Of a stretch of DNA of 61,975 nt, positions 21,846 through 32,226 are shown piece after piece (the stretch's first letter is position 1; each line of letters begins with the position of its first letter). Under the pieces are notes generated by a model. It did not search any database. It worked only from the letters and a program-made list of their open reading frames with translations, and had not been told where the DNA came from. The stretch covers positions 1-61,975 of the forward strand of contig MU626383.1 in the NCBI GenBank assembly GCA_025603075.1, read 5' to 3'. The DNA is from Neoconidiobolus thromboides FSU 785 (lineage: Eukaryota > Entomophthoromycota > Entomophthoromycetes > Entomophthorales > Neoconidiobolaceae). Both the position numbers and the translations under genes were made by a program.

Positions 21846-22386
21846 AACTTAATTAATTTTTAATTGAAATCTTCAGTTTATACTATGTTTTAGCTAGCTC
21901 TATTAATTCCATCCATTTTATTTTATCATGTTTACTATTTAATCGCTTAATTACTTGAATCAAATTGATGAAGGTAGGTTAATTTGATTCAATGTATTTA
22001 TCAACCTTTGTTTAATTACATTGTTGTTTTTTGTATAAAACTTTATTTAAAATAAAGTTTCTATCTTTCTGTTATTTTAGTTTTCAGTTTTGAGTTCTGT
22101 ATGGTGTTTTGAGTTTTAATTTGGATGATTTGTGTATTTTGTATAATTACTCTAAATTGTTTGAAATCATATCTCTTATCAAATGTCAACAAAGGCTAGT
22201 ATAAATTTATCTCTAAACAATAATCTCAATAACTGATTTCATAGTTAATGAATAAGCCACTTTAAATAACTATAAAAAATCAAATTTTAAAAAACAAAGC
22301 ACTCCAAAAAGAACAATGAAATCATTAAAGCATTATTTAATTGCAGATTGATAAAATGAACGAACCGTTTTTAATAAAATTTAATA
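21846..22386. other. Intergenic, nothing recognised
   Basis: About 540 bp of T-rich sequence between two same-strand multi-exon genes. No repeat or frame is supportable. Confidence 0.5.
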
Positions 22387-23014
22387 ATGATAATTACAAC
22401 AACAAAATCAAGTGGCTCCAATAATAATGAAAAGAAAACACATGGACCAACTTTAAGTTCCACAGTATTAGGATTTTTAGGTTTAACTACATTATACCCA
22501 GGAGGTGCTAAAGCGTTTTTGGGTCATACTTTGAACGCTACTAGAGCTGCTAAAATGACTAGAATAGGTAACTAAATATTAAATCTTAAGTAAAAGTAAA
22601 TTAATAATTTGAAGCTTCAATCACTTGTATCTATGCATTATCCTCCAATCTTTTAGAAGAATATCGTACAAACAAAAATGCATTTGATGATGATGATAAT
22701 GGCCATGATTTAATTCATCATAAACCTCAAAGGAAGGATGATATGTGGAACCCTATATTTGGTTCCTTGTTAGCAGGCGCAGTACTTCAAGCTAGAAGTA
22801 AACTTTATTTGTTATTTTTTTTTAAAAGAATAATTTATATTTAGGTCGAGTTGTAAAAAATATATTAAAAAGTTCTGGATTTTTTGGTATTGGGATGGGA
22901 CTCTATTGTATTGGTTTAGATTGGCTTGAGCCTATAATTCCATTAAAAAATTTCGATTTGGTTCAATCTTTAAATAATTTATTGGATCCTACAGCTTCAA
23001 ACAATAGAAAATAA
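22387..23014 (+). CDS. Tim17/Tim22/Tim23-family-like membrane protein (3 exons)
   Basis: Exons 22387-22567, 22657-22797 and 22845-23014; about 163 residues. The introns (89 and 47 bp) were placed by frame and GT-AG sites. Residues 25-50 form a first hydrophobic segment (VLGFLGLTTLYPGGAKAFLG). The diagnostic block is RKDDMWNPIFGSLLAGAVLQARS followed by SSGFFGIGMGLYCIGLDWLE. It resembles the R-K-x-D-x-W-N-x-I-x-G-x-x-x-GA-x-L-x-AR pattern of Tim17-domain proteins, with small-residue GxxxG-like helices. Such proteins are mitochondrial inner-membrane translocase subunits, complex I accessory subunits or peroxisomal relatives. Which one cannot be told by eye. The N-terminus lacks an evident cleavable presequence, as usual in the family. 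Confidence 0.6.
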
Positions 23015-23907
23015 GTTTTTAATTAAATAGAATTTTATTTAAATTATATGCTAGTTAATTATATGAAACAGAGCTAGAAGTTATTAATTTTATATTTTAA
23101 TTATTGTATAATTTAGATATGACCTGTGCTTAATCTTTACTTTAACTCAATATACTTTATAAAGTTTATTGAATATTCCGTTTTTTCAATTATTTTCTAT
23201 CGATCTACTTTATCAATTGCAATTTAGACAATTTAATTTATATTTTAACCAAGTCATTTATAAAGTTAGTCTAGAATTTAGAGTTTAATGTGGGATTTAA
23301 ATTATTTCATAAGAAATATAAAGGTGTATAATTTTACAATTGTTTTATAATAACATATTTTTTAAAATAATTAATATTGCTAATATAGATATTCACTTTG
23401 TGAAAAGAGTCACTAATTTTATCAACATAAATTATTTTCAGAGATAATGGAATTTCAAATCTAAATACTAGATTCCTAATATATGACCACTTTTTAAAAT
23501 TTAGATATTTATATTAAAAACAAAGGAGGTAATATCTGAATGATGAGAATCCTTTCATAAATAAAGTCACTGTATTATAAGAAAGTTTATCTATCAAATG
23601 AAATATTATGCTGCAAAGTAATATATATTTTTTCAATAATATAATTTATGGAACCTATAAAATGAAGAAACAAAACGATAGTTATATTATTTGAAATCTT
23701 TATTAATACAACGATATCTCAAAGAATATATATTTGAGAAACCAAAATCGTTATGTAAGCTATATGCAATAGCTTGATAAAAACAAAAATTAAAATTCAA
23801 AGTTTACAACATCAATAACTTTAAAGTTTAGAAGGACTAATAGAGAAGTTATTATAGTTATTAGCAGTATGTTACAATCGATAGACTCAGTAACAGAATA
23901 AGATACG
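23015..23907. other. Intergenic, nothing recognised
   Basis: About 0.9 kb AT-rich, no MITE copy and no supportable frame. Confidence 0.5.
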
Positions 23908-24345
23908 CTAACCTTCTCTTTGCCATTATCCTCAAAAGGTATAGTCAACTTTGCCTATTTCAAAAGCAAGTAGTAAGATAATAAGCCCATTATCTAAAAA
24001 TTAAATAAATTGATAGTATTACGATGGAAAAGGACTTCTTTTTATGCTTTTTTAGTTACTTTTATCTAGACTTTTGATAATGTCCCCTATATTTGGAATT
24101 TTCTTTCGTAGTGAACTTTTAAAAATATTCAAAAGTGTATAAAAAGATACTCCTTTTTAAGGAGACCTATACGATCTCCTGCTTTCTTGGGATCGAAGTT
24201 AATATTGTTAAGGCAAACCAAGGTCTCTTCATAAGTAAAGATTGGTTTCTTGGAAATAGTACTATATGAGTCTTATTTGACATTAACTGCATCCAATACT
24301 AATATCAAACCAAAGAAAGAGATAAGACTTCAAAGTTTAACTTTT
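23908..24345 (-). pseudogene. Truncated S41-like gene relic
   Basis: Minus-strand relic of the gene at 10427-12337. The right part (about 23996-24345) matches the 5' region of the intact gene, including signal-peptide codons and the stretch equivalent to EETLACLNNID. The ATG is replaced and frameshifts and stops occur. The left part (about 23908-23965) matches codons further downstream around EKGEVSYTFLVGND. The roughly 380 bp between these segments in the intact gene is deleted, and the whole catalytic half is absent. Confidence 0.75.
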
Positions 24346-26192
24346 TATAATTTAAAAACTAGCTCTCAACTTGATCTAATGATAATACATTACCTTTCTA
24401 TCCTGTACTATTTCTATCATTGACTTCAAATATTAGGCTTAGTATATTCATTTTATTGACAAGTTTGCCGTTTTGCATCTCATTTGTCTACCTGACTCTA
24501 CTAATAGCATGTTACATCAACTTTAAAATTAAATCTGTGTAAAAACCGAACTCAAGCTTATTATTTTACTTAAAACCATAGTAAAAAATCAGATATAAAG
24601 ACAAAAACTAGAATGAACTATCAAGTGTAAAATTATTAAATGAAATGGGAGGGAAGTAGAATAGTATTCTCCTTTCTTTTCGGCTGCCATGGTCAAAAAG
24701 GGAACAATAAATGTTTTTTCTGGGTCTGCAGAACATATCAGTAATAATAGGTCAGTGTTCTTTCAATGTTCCCTTGCTTTTCGCTCTTTTATCGTTAATA
24801 GGCCAAATGCTGTATTAGGCTCGCGTTTTTATAAAATATTTATTGGTAAAGTAAATTAGCTTTTTTGTTTATAAGGTATAATTTATACTAAACTGTATTA
24901 GACTCTTTCGTAAGTTAAATTTCAAGACTTAAATCCTATTATATTCTATATATATTTATATTATCAAATAAATTTCAAAATAAAGGCACAGTTTTAGAGT
25001 CTATATATAATATGTAGTTTTTTTAAATAATATAACGACCTGCTATTATGAACTGTTATTTTACTTAAGAATTAAATAGTAAAATCTTAGTAATAAAGAA
25101 ACAAAACTTGAATTGTATTTTTGTATCTCATTTACTAAATTTGGAAAATTAAATTTGATAAGTCATAGATCCTAAGTAAAATTTCGAAATTTTAGTATGA
25201 AAATAAAGATATATTTAAAACACAAAAATTAAAATTGACATATGAGACTTTCTATCTAATTTCAAAATTTCAAAAATGAAGCCTGAATACGACTTTTTTG
25301 TTTTTGGGTTTTTAAATGCTGGCTTTTATCATAAATTTGTAGAACATTTTAACATATTAGAATTAGGGAAAATTTCGATTAGCTATATAAATTATTATAA
25401 CTACTAATATCGATATTATAAATTCTAAAATCTAAATATAACTTCAGTAAAGTAGGCTAATACCATTTTGTAATAAAGAAAACACAGCTACTCTTGAGGT
25501 AAATTGTTTTTATAAAAGTGAGCTAATTTTGATAACTATTGTAGTATTTAAAATGAAATACGTCTTTTGAGTAATGAGTAATTTAACCTGATTAAGATAT
25601 GTTACCTTGGCAATCCAGGTCATTGTAATAAAAAACAAAATACTTTATATAAAGAACTTATCATTTTACGTGATTTAATTAATACTATTTTAAAATATTT
25701 GCACATGAAAAATATTTCAAAAATAAAATAAAATAAAATAAAATACATGTAAATTATTAATCCTTAAACTTAATTATTAATAAATTCAAAAATTACTATT
25801 TTGGGTCAAAAAGTGACAACAATTTAATAATCCAATTTATTTAATAAGCTTATTTAATAAGCTTATTTGATAATAATTAAAAAAACAGGAGTAGCATTAT
25901 AAGGAATTACTAAGTTATATGGAGATTTTTTGGAGAAATTCAATGTATAACGTAACTTTTGAATATTTTCTCAATCAATCCCGTTACTGAAATAAATTTA
26001 GTAAATCAAATAGAATCCAACACACCACTATTTTGCGCATAAATTAGATTTTAAGGGTAATAAATTAAAATTTTAGTTTAATATTTTGGCCCCCTTAATT
26101 ATATTTCTCATCCACACCATCTAAAATTAAATTAATATGTAAAAAAACAAAAACCCATTTTTTATCTTTTCTTTACTTTCTTATATTACCGA
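24346..26192. other. Gene desert with an unexplained GC-richer patch
   Basis: 1.85 kb. A compositionally distinct stretch at about 24645-24835 contains the short frame listed next. Farther right there are only A/T simple repeats (AAAATA units at 25724-25744; a 14-bp AATAAGCTTATTT palindromic repeat at about 25840-25870). Confidence 0.5.
24689..24859 (+). CDS. Possible short ORF, 56 codons, unrecognised
   Basis: ATG in a CGGCTGCCATGG context, TAG stop. The product starts MVKKGTINVFSGSAEHISNN and contains no transmembrane segment or known motif. Base composition is clearly richer in G/C than the flanks, which is why I list it. It could equally be a relic of an exon from a decayed gene or a mobile-element fragment. 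There is no homologue I can name. Confidence 0.2.
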   Translation: MVKKGTINVFSGSAEHISNNRSVFFQCSLAFRSFIVNRPNAVLGSRFYKIFIGKVN

Positions 26193-28007
26193 ATGGTAGA
26201 CATAACAATAACTTTTATACTAGTTTTAATATTTTTGTTAATATGGACTGGTATAGTGACCGTATCAATGTATTTAATAAAAAGATTTAGAAACTCATTA
26301 GCTATTAGAACTCGAGGCTATTCAATAACAATTCTACTTACAGTCAATCATTATTTTATTGTTTTTTGTTTAGCACTGAAAATTTTGTTACAAGATAATG
26401 TGCCTTGCTCAATGAAGCTTTGGGTACCTGGCTTACTTTTACCTCTTTGGGGCGCTACTTTATTAGCTCGTTTCTTAAGAGTTTTATTTTTACATCGTGT
26501 CAATCAATTACAATTAAAACTCAGTGCAGCAATATCTACTATAAAACCAAAAGATATACCAGGTATTGATTTAAGTCCAAATGATTGTACCAAACAAAGT
26601 AATTTAAATGTTTATGTTGATTTGCAAAATTCAAATTATGTCTCATTATTCCCAAGTTCTAATTCATCTACTCAAAACTCAAAAAAAAAGTTCCCAAAAA
26701 TTGATAGCTGGCTTTATGAAAATCGCATTTGGTTTACTTCTCGTGGTCTTACTTTATGTTTGTTAGGCTTCTTATTTTTTAATGTTGTTTTGACTCTCTT
26801 ATTTCAAATCTTTTCAAGCTTTAGTAAAACTATTGCTAAGGCCACTCCTCTTGGCACAAAATGTCCAAACCAATGGACCATCTTTCCTTCATTAGGAATA
26901 ACTGCTTTAATGTTGATTATGGAATGGCCAGTTTTTGTTTTATTAATTAAAGGCATGTACGAAGCATTTGGTGTACGCTTAGAATTGGTTGCTAATCTAA
27001 TATTAGCACCTAGTTTTTTAATTATTTATACATTAGATGCATATATGGATTATGATACTGATGACATGCAATATAAATTATTTACTTTCTTGTTTATTGG
27101 ACTAATTTGTCTGATGCATGTATTTACTGTTGGTTATCCCCTATTATGGTCTAGATATCGTATTAGACTTTGTGGTAAAAGGAACAAAGTAAATAAGAGA
27201 AAAAGCATCTTACCAGTGATTAAAAAAACAAATGACAATAGCGTTAATGATTTGAAAAGTGGACAACAAAACGAGCTAACATTGAAGCAAATATTAGAAA
27301 ACCAAGCTTTATTTAATGATTTCAAAATGTTCGCTGCTCATAATTTTTGCGTTGAAAATGTATTGTTTTATGAAAGATTTCACAAATTGAAGCTTGATCA
27401 AGAAGAACAAGGTTGTGTGACTTATAAAAATGGGCAAAATGATGGGGCTTTAAGTCAGTTTGATACCTTAAAAAATGGTTCTACTATAAACCTTGATGAA
27501 ACTATTTGTCCAAATGCAATTCGAGCGAGTGAAACTAATAACGAAGATTGGCAAACAACTTTAAGATCTCAATATACGCAGTCGATGGGGGATATTAAGA
27601 GGTCGGATATAGCTTTAGAAGAATTGAGAAAACAACGACAGTCAGTTCCAACTCAGCCACAGGAGTTAAAAAACGAATCCAACAATACTTTATCTATTAG
27701 AGAAACCCCTTCTTTTAGCTTTAATCTGGTATCATCGTCTATTGATGTCAATTGTGCTACACCACAAACCCCTCAACAGTATGAAGTATTAGCTCTTTAT
27801 AGAGATTTCATTGCTAAAGAGTCCGCGGTGCAAGTCAATTTGACTGGATTTACTAAAAAACAAATTCAAGAGAAATTAAAACAAGGGATCCTGATACCAG
27901 AAATTTATAATATAGCCTACGAAGAGGTTTATTCTATGCTATTACAAGATATCTTCCCAAGGTATTTAACTGCCATTCAAAACGGAAGACCTAGAGTTAT
28001 CGATTAA
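26193..28007 (+). CDS. 7TM protein with C-terminal RGS domain (GprK/AtRGS1-like architecture)
   Basis: 604 residues in one exon. Seven hydrophobic helices lie at about 5-28, 43-66, 76-100, 184-210, 230-258, 264-284 and 294-318. A basic cytoplasmic linker follows, then the RGS domain in two pieces: 362-400 (LTLKQILENQALFNDFKMFA) and 530-595 (YEVLALYRDFIAKESAVQVN ... VYSMLLQDIFPRYL). About 130 residues of hydrophilic sequence are inserted between them. RGS domains accelerate GTP hydrolysis by G-alpha subunits. The 7TM-RGS layout is known from fungal GprK-type and plant RGS1 proteins and suggests a membrane-bound, perhaps ligand-regulated, damper of heterotrimeric G signalling. It is divergent in composition from its repeat-filled flanks and looks like a conserved housekeeping-type gene. 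Confidence 0.87.
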   Translation: MVDITITFILVLIFLLIWTGIVTVSMYLIKRFRNSLAIRTRGYSITILLTVNHYFIVFCLALKILLQDNVPCSMKLWVPGLLLPLWGATLLARFLRVLFLHRVNQLQLKLSAAISTIKPKDIPGIDLSPNDCTKQSNLNVYVDLQNSNYVSLFPSSNSSTQNSKKKFPKIDSWLYENRIWFTSRGLTLCLLGFLFFNVVLTLLFQIFSSFSKTIAKATPLGTKCPNQWTIFPSLGITALMLIMEWPVFVLLIKGMYEAFGVRLELVANLILAPSFLIIYTLDAYMDYDTDDMQYKLFTFLFIGLICLMHVFTVGYPLLWSRYRIRLCGKRNKVNKRKSILPVIKKTNDNSVNDLKSGQQNELTLKQILENQALFNDFKMFAAHNFCVENVLFYERFHKLKLDQEEQGCVTYKNGQNDGALSQFDTLKNGSTINLDETICPNAIRASETNNEDWQTTLRSQYTQSMGDIKRSDIALEELRKQRQSVPTQPQELKNESNNTLSIRETPSFSFNLVSSSIDVNCATPQTPQQYEVLALYRDFIAKESAVQVNLTGFTKKQIQEKLKQGILIPEIYNIAYEEVYSMLLQDIFPRYLTAIQNGRPRVID

Positions 28008-28944
28008 CTTTTTATTTATTTTTATGCCTTTATTCTTTAAGGCTCTATTTTTTATTTATTTTTCTCATTAAATTTTAAATGTTAATTCTATTTTTATTTC
28101 ACTATAATTTTTCTAATAGTACTTTTGTATTGTATTATGTGAACATTTTTTCCTACTTAACGATTTATAATAATTTGTTTAACCTTTATATTGTGCAAAA
28201 AGTGGTCAAAATAATAAACCAGAAAACGTTCTGGTGTAGCTTTTTTATTAAATTATTTATTTGCTAAACTTTAACATAATGTTTATATAATGGTATTGTC
28301 TCTAAAAAGGCGATGGGTTTCTACATCATAATATAGTTGCTACAATTACATTACAACTTAATTTATGATAATCTTTAAGTGGGGATATATTCTTTTGTTT
28401 AATTTTACTAACAATCTTTCGACTCAAATAGCATTTAAAAAAAGGAAAAAGTAATGAAACCAAAAAAAACAGCCCTATATCGATTTTTATTAATGTTTAC
28501 CTAAAATAGTTATATCATTACTTAATTAAGAGCTTGAATCTGAATGAATTTACACTATGTAAGTGGATCTTTTGATTTAATATACTTAAACTATTATAAA
28601 AAGCACTAAAGCGCTTACTTTTACCCGCAAGTATAGTGATAATTTTGTTATATCATTTAGCTGCGCAAGAATAATTTTCTTATTTAGCTTTTTTACTTTC
28701 TTCCAGAAATATTAATTGATCAACAAACATTATAGATATTCTTTAACTCATGGTCTAAAAACTTCAATCAAAAAGAACAATACCAACATTTATATAAAAT
28801 GCTCATGTTAATTGTATTATTTTTCAATTTTTCATAAAAATAGAGCATACTGCGCTCAATTCATTTCTTGAAAAAAGTTATTCAATTATAAACTATAAAA
28901 AGTGTCCATTTTATCTCCATTTTGATATAAAAAAACTCATTGCA
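28008..28944. other. Intergenic with one MITE
   Basis: About 0.94 kb. The open frame 28079-28267 is Phe/Tyr/Asn-rich composition noise. A MITE copy is at 28379. Confidence 0.5.
28379..28480 (+). mobile_element. MITE-like inverted-repeat element, forward copy
   Basis: GTGGGGATATATTC start, GACTCAAATAGCATTTAAA core, ACAGCCCTATAT end. Confidence 0.8.
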
Positions 28945-30558
28945 ATGGAGCAATCTGAAATGAATGAAATTTTTGACTCTAAACCTCATAAATCAAATAA
29001 AGAGGGAAGCATAGAGGGAAACGTTATAGAAAATCCAGAAGACCTATTGGATTCAACCAACGACTTGACTACTTTCAAAAAAGTGCCCTTAATTTTTGGA
29101 TTAGTATTATCTATTTTCATAGCTTCTTTAGATAACACCATTATATCTACAGCAATGGCAAAAATTGTATCCGAATTCAATGCCTTAGACTCAGTTACTT
29201 GGGTAGCAGGCTCATACTTATTAACTTCAACTGCAATCCAACCTTTATACGGTAAAATATCGGATATCTTTGGTAGGAAATACACCATTTTAATGGCATT
29301 ATTTATATTTACAGTTGGCTCTATTGTTTGTGGAGCTGCTCCAAACATGATTGTCTTAATTATATTTCGTGCCATTAGTGGTATAGGTGGGGGAGGCTTA
29401 TACTCTTTGTCAATCATTATTATATCTGATCTTATCCCTCCAAGGATACGTGGTATTTTTATTGCTATTGCAAGTGGTATTTATGCTGTTGCTTCAATTG
29501 TAGGTCCTCTAGTTGGCGGTGCTTTTTCAGATAAAGTGACTTGGCGTTGGGCTTTCTACATCAATATCCCCATTTGTACAATTACTTTTATCATTGTATT
29601 CTTCTTCTTAAATCTTCCTATACCCAAAGGTAATATGAGAGAAAAACTCGGTAGAGTGGATTTCTATGGTGCAGTAACTTTGATGCTCTTTACTATCTGT
29701 TTAGTGCTCGGATTGACATGGGGTGGTGGCGAATATGAATGGAATTCAGCAGCAGTAATTGTACCGTTGGTACTTGCTGGTCTATTTTTGATAGCGTTTA
29801 TCTACGTTGAATCAAAAGCTGTTAAAGAACCTATAGTACCAGGACGAGTATTAAATCGTAACACTATTTCAGCCAATATATCTGCTTTTTTTGTTGGTGC
29901 GTTATTTATGGTATCTGTTTATTATTTACCCATTTATTATCAGGTAGTCAGGAATTATGATGCTACGAATTCAGGTTTGGAGTTATTACCACTTATGCTT
30001 GGTGCTGTGGCTTGTAATTTTGTTAATGGAATTATTGTTACTAAAACCGGTAAATATCGTTTTATATCTATCATTGGTGGTATCTTTCTCATTGTCGGAG
30101 CAGCCCTCTATGGATCCCTTTATAGAGTAAATATTACACGTGCAGAGGAAATTATCTTTCCATTAATCATAGGATTTGGGGTTGGTTTATCTTTTCAAAA
30201 TAGTATTATGGTTGTGCAAATAGCATCCACTGATGAAGATGTAGCCACTTCAACTTCATTGGCTTTTTTTAGTAATCTTTTAGGATCTTTAGTGGGGCTA
30301 GCAATTCAAGGTACTATTTTCAATAACTATTTGGCTAGTACACTGCACCAATTATTGCCTGAGTTAGATACTAAATTAATGTTAAGTTCTGTTAATATGA
30401 TTTATTCGTTACCTGATGATCAATTAAATCAGGTTTTATATGCTTATATTCAATCGTTTAGGATCCTCTATCTTTCAATGATACCTTATGCTGCAATTGC
30501 TTTTATTACTTCTTTATTTCTTAAACATATCCCTGTTAGAGGACATGAAAAATCATAA
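28945..30558 (+). CDS. DHA2-family MFS drug/proton antiporter
   Basis: 537 residues, no intron, about 14 predicted helices. Hydrophilic N-terminus 1-45. LDNTIISTA (62-70, motif D1 of the 14-helix DHA family) is followed by motif A GKISDIFGRK (103-112). The proline/glycine-rich antiporter motif C is IYAVASIVGPLVGGAF. The long C-terminal half carries the additional helices. Fungal members export toxic compounds, siderophores, basic amino acids or secondary metabolites across the plasma or vacuolar membrane by proton exchange. The substrate cannot be inferred from sequence alone. No biosynthetic genes are adjacent, so there is no sign of a metabolite cluster. Confidence 0.9.
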   Translation: MEQSEMNEIFDSKPHKSNKEGSIEGNVIENPEDLLDSTNDLTTFKKVPLIFGLVLSIFIASLDNTIISTAMAKIVSEFNALDSVTWVAGSYLLTSTAIQPLYGKISDIFGRKYTILMALFIFTVGSIVCGAAPNMIVLIIFRAISGIGGGGLYSLSIIIISDLIPPRIRGIFIAIASGIYAVASIVGPLVGGAFSDKVTWRWAFYINIPICTITFIIVFFFLNLPIPKGNMREKLGRVDFYGAVTLMLFTICLVLGLTWGGGEYEWNSAAVIVPLVLAGLFLIAFIYVESKAVKEPIVPGRVLNRNTISANISAFFVGALFMVSVYYLPIYYQVVRNYDATNSGLELLPLMLGAVACNFVNGIIVTKTGKYRFISIIGGIFLIVGAALYGSLYRVNITRAEEIIFPLIIGFGVGLSFQNSIMVVQIASTDEDVATSTSLAFFSNLLGSLVGLAIQGTIFNNYLASTLHQLLPELDTKLMLSSVNMIYSLPDDQLNQVLYAYIQSFRILYLSMIPYAAIAFITSLFLKHIPVRGHEKS

Positions 30559-30909
30559 TATGATTTTTTTTAAAAGTTTGAGCTCTATAATCAAATAAAT
30601 AATTATTAAAGTAGATATTATTGTTAGTTTATGGTAATCGTTTAAAAATGAAATAGTAATAGATAAACAACTATGGTTTTATCAAAAAGTTGCGATAACA
30701 TAAAGTATACAAAGTATTGTTAAGATGCCAACTTGAAATTACAACATTTAGTAATTATTTATTAGATAACACTAGCGATTAAATTTTTATCAAAAATATT
30801 ATATACACTCCATTATTTATTCATAATATTTTAATATTTTTCTGGTGATTAAGAATTTGTATTAGGAGTGTAGATATTTCTAAAAGTTGTAAATTGAAAT
30901 TAATTTAAA

Positions 30910-31125
30910 ATGGAACTCAAATCTGAACCCCAACAAAACATGAATCTTAAAACTGATGATTATAATGGTAAAAATAATGATGTGTATAGAAATCAAGTAA
31001 GATGTACAATTTTAATATTTAAATGATTAAAATAGGGAGCTGGATTATTTACTTTTACAACCCTATGTATGGTTTATTTTAATGAGCAGATACTAATGAA
31101 GTTACTAAAGCTAGAATTAAGTTGA
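30910..31125 (+). CDS. Possible small membrane protein (2 exons)
   Basis: Exon 1 30910-30996 (29 codons), intron 30997-31035 (39 bp, GTAAGA...AATAG with an AAATGATTAAA stretch), exon 2 31036-31125. Together they encode 58 residues, a hydrophilic Asn/Asp/Lys N-terminus and then one hydrophobic segment GAGLFTFTTLCMVYFNEQ. The frame is kept across a plausible canonical junction, which argues for function, but the short length and short intron argue for caution. It could be a small single-pass protein or the 5' remnant of a longer decayed gene. No family is recognised. Confidence 0.3.
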
Positions 31126-31260
31126 AACCCAACTTTCAAATTTTTTCAAAAAAGCTACTATTCCCAAATAAAGTTACACGAGTGCTCAATATTGAATATT
31201 AGAGGCCAAAAAAGAGTACAAAACTTATATTGAATTACAATAGCTCACTTAATTAAAAAG

Positions 31261-31268
31261 TATATAAA
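31261..31268 (+). promoter_or_regulatory. TATA box of P4
   Basis: TATATAAA 50-57 bp upstream of ATG 31318. Confidence 0.5.
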
Positions 31269-31317
31269 ACATAATGATTTTGATATTAAGATGATTTTTA
31301 TGAATTGATTTTTAACA

Positions 31318-32226
31318 ATGAAATTAATCCCAGTATTAGCTACTGCTCTTTTATTCACTTCCAATATCCAAGCAAAATGTACCTCTGATAAATATCGAGT
31401 TGTTGCTGTAGGCGATTTACATGGGGATTATAATAACATGATCAAAATATTACAAATGAGTAAAGTCATTAATAACGAGAATGAATGGATAGGAGGAAGC
31501 CATACGACTTTAGTACAAACTGGGGATGTAGTTGATCGCGGTCCAGATGCCAAAAAAATATACAACTATTTTATGGAACTTCGTAAAGATGCTCTTTCTA
31601 AAGGTGGTTTATTTATTCCATTATTAGGTAATCATGAAACAATGAACCTTTCTGAAGATTACAAAGATGTATCTGAGGAAGATATTACCAAGTTTGGTTC
31701 CAAAGAGAAACGTAAAAAAGAATTTAGTAAAATTGGCAAAATTGGACAATATTTAAGAAATCTCAATGTTACTGCTAAAGTTCATGATACTATTTTTTGT
31801 CATGGTGGTATCAATTTAGATTGGTCAAAAAAGAAAATAGAGGGTTTAAACAAGGAATCTCATGAATATCTTTTATTAGATAGTGCTAATGAGTTAAGTA
31901 AAAGAGCTATCTTTACAAAAGAAGCTGATGGCCCACTTTTCTACCGTGGCTATGCCAATGATGAAGAAAATAAAGTTTGTTCTAAGTTAATCAAAGCATT
32001 AGATAATTTAGGTGCTAAACGTATGGTTATGGGGCATACTGTTCAAAAAAATAATAAGATAACGACTCGTTGTAATAATCGTGCTATACTTATTGATATT
32101 GCTATTTCTTCTTTTTATGATGGTGGTCATTTAGGTGCCTTTGAATTCACAGATTCTTATATGCGTGCTGTTTATCCAAATAATCAATTTGAATATTTTG
32201 GCCAACCTAAAAATATTTCAAATTAA
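31318..32226 (+). CDS. Secreted Shewanella-like PPP-type phosphatase, copy P4 (intronless)
   Basis: 302 residues. Signal peptide KLIPVLATALLFTSNIQA with cleavage before KC. The motifs GDLHGDY, GDVVDRGPD, LLGNHE, FCHGGINLDW and MGHTVQ are complete. Like P3, it lacks the intron at TTLVQT/GD. It departs from the others in the segment ADGPLFYRGYANDEENKVC, where the relatives have GDGPLWYRGYA; this loop probably flanks the active site, so specificity may differ. It is head-to-tail with P5, 1.1 kb apart. Confidence 0.88.
   Translation: MKLIPVLATALLFTSNIQAKCTSDKYRVVAVGDLHGDYNNMIKILQMSKVINNENEWIGGSHTTLVQTGDVVDRGPDAKKIYNYFMELRKDALSKGGLFIPLLGNHETMNLSEDYKDVSEEDITKFGSKEKRKKEFSKIGKIGQYLRNLNVTAKVHDTIFCHGGINLDWSKKKIEGLNKESHEYLLLDSANELSKRAIFTKEADGPLFYRGYANDEENKVCSKLIKALDNLGAKRMVMGHTVQKNNKITTRCNNRAILIDIAISSFYDGGHLGAFEFTDSYMRAVYPNNQFEYFGQPKNISN

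Noticed and set aside
28079-28267. Hydrophobic 62-codon frame after the RGS gene
   Set aside because: It lies in the T-rich 3' flank and is explained by base composition.
28945-30558. MFS transporter as part of a secondary-metabolite cluster
   Set aside because: No synthase, oxygenase or regulator genes are adjacent. Neighbours are an RGS protein and phosphatases.
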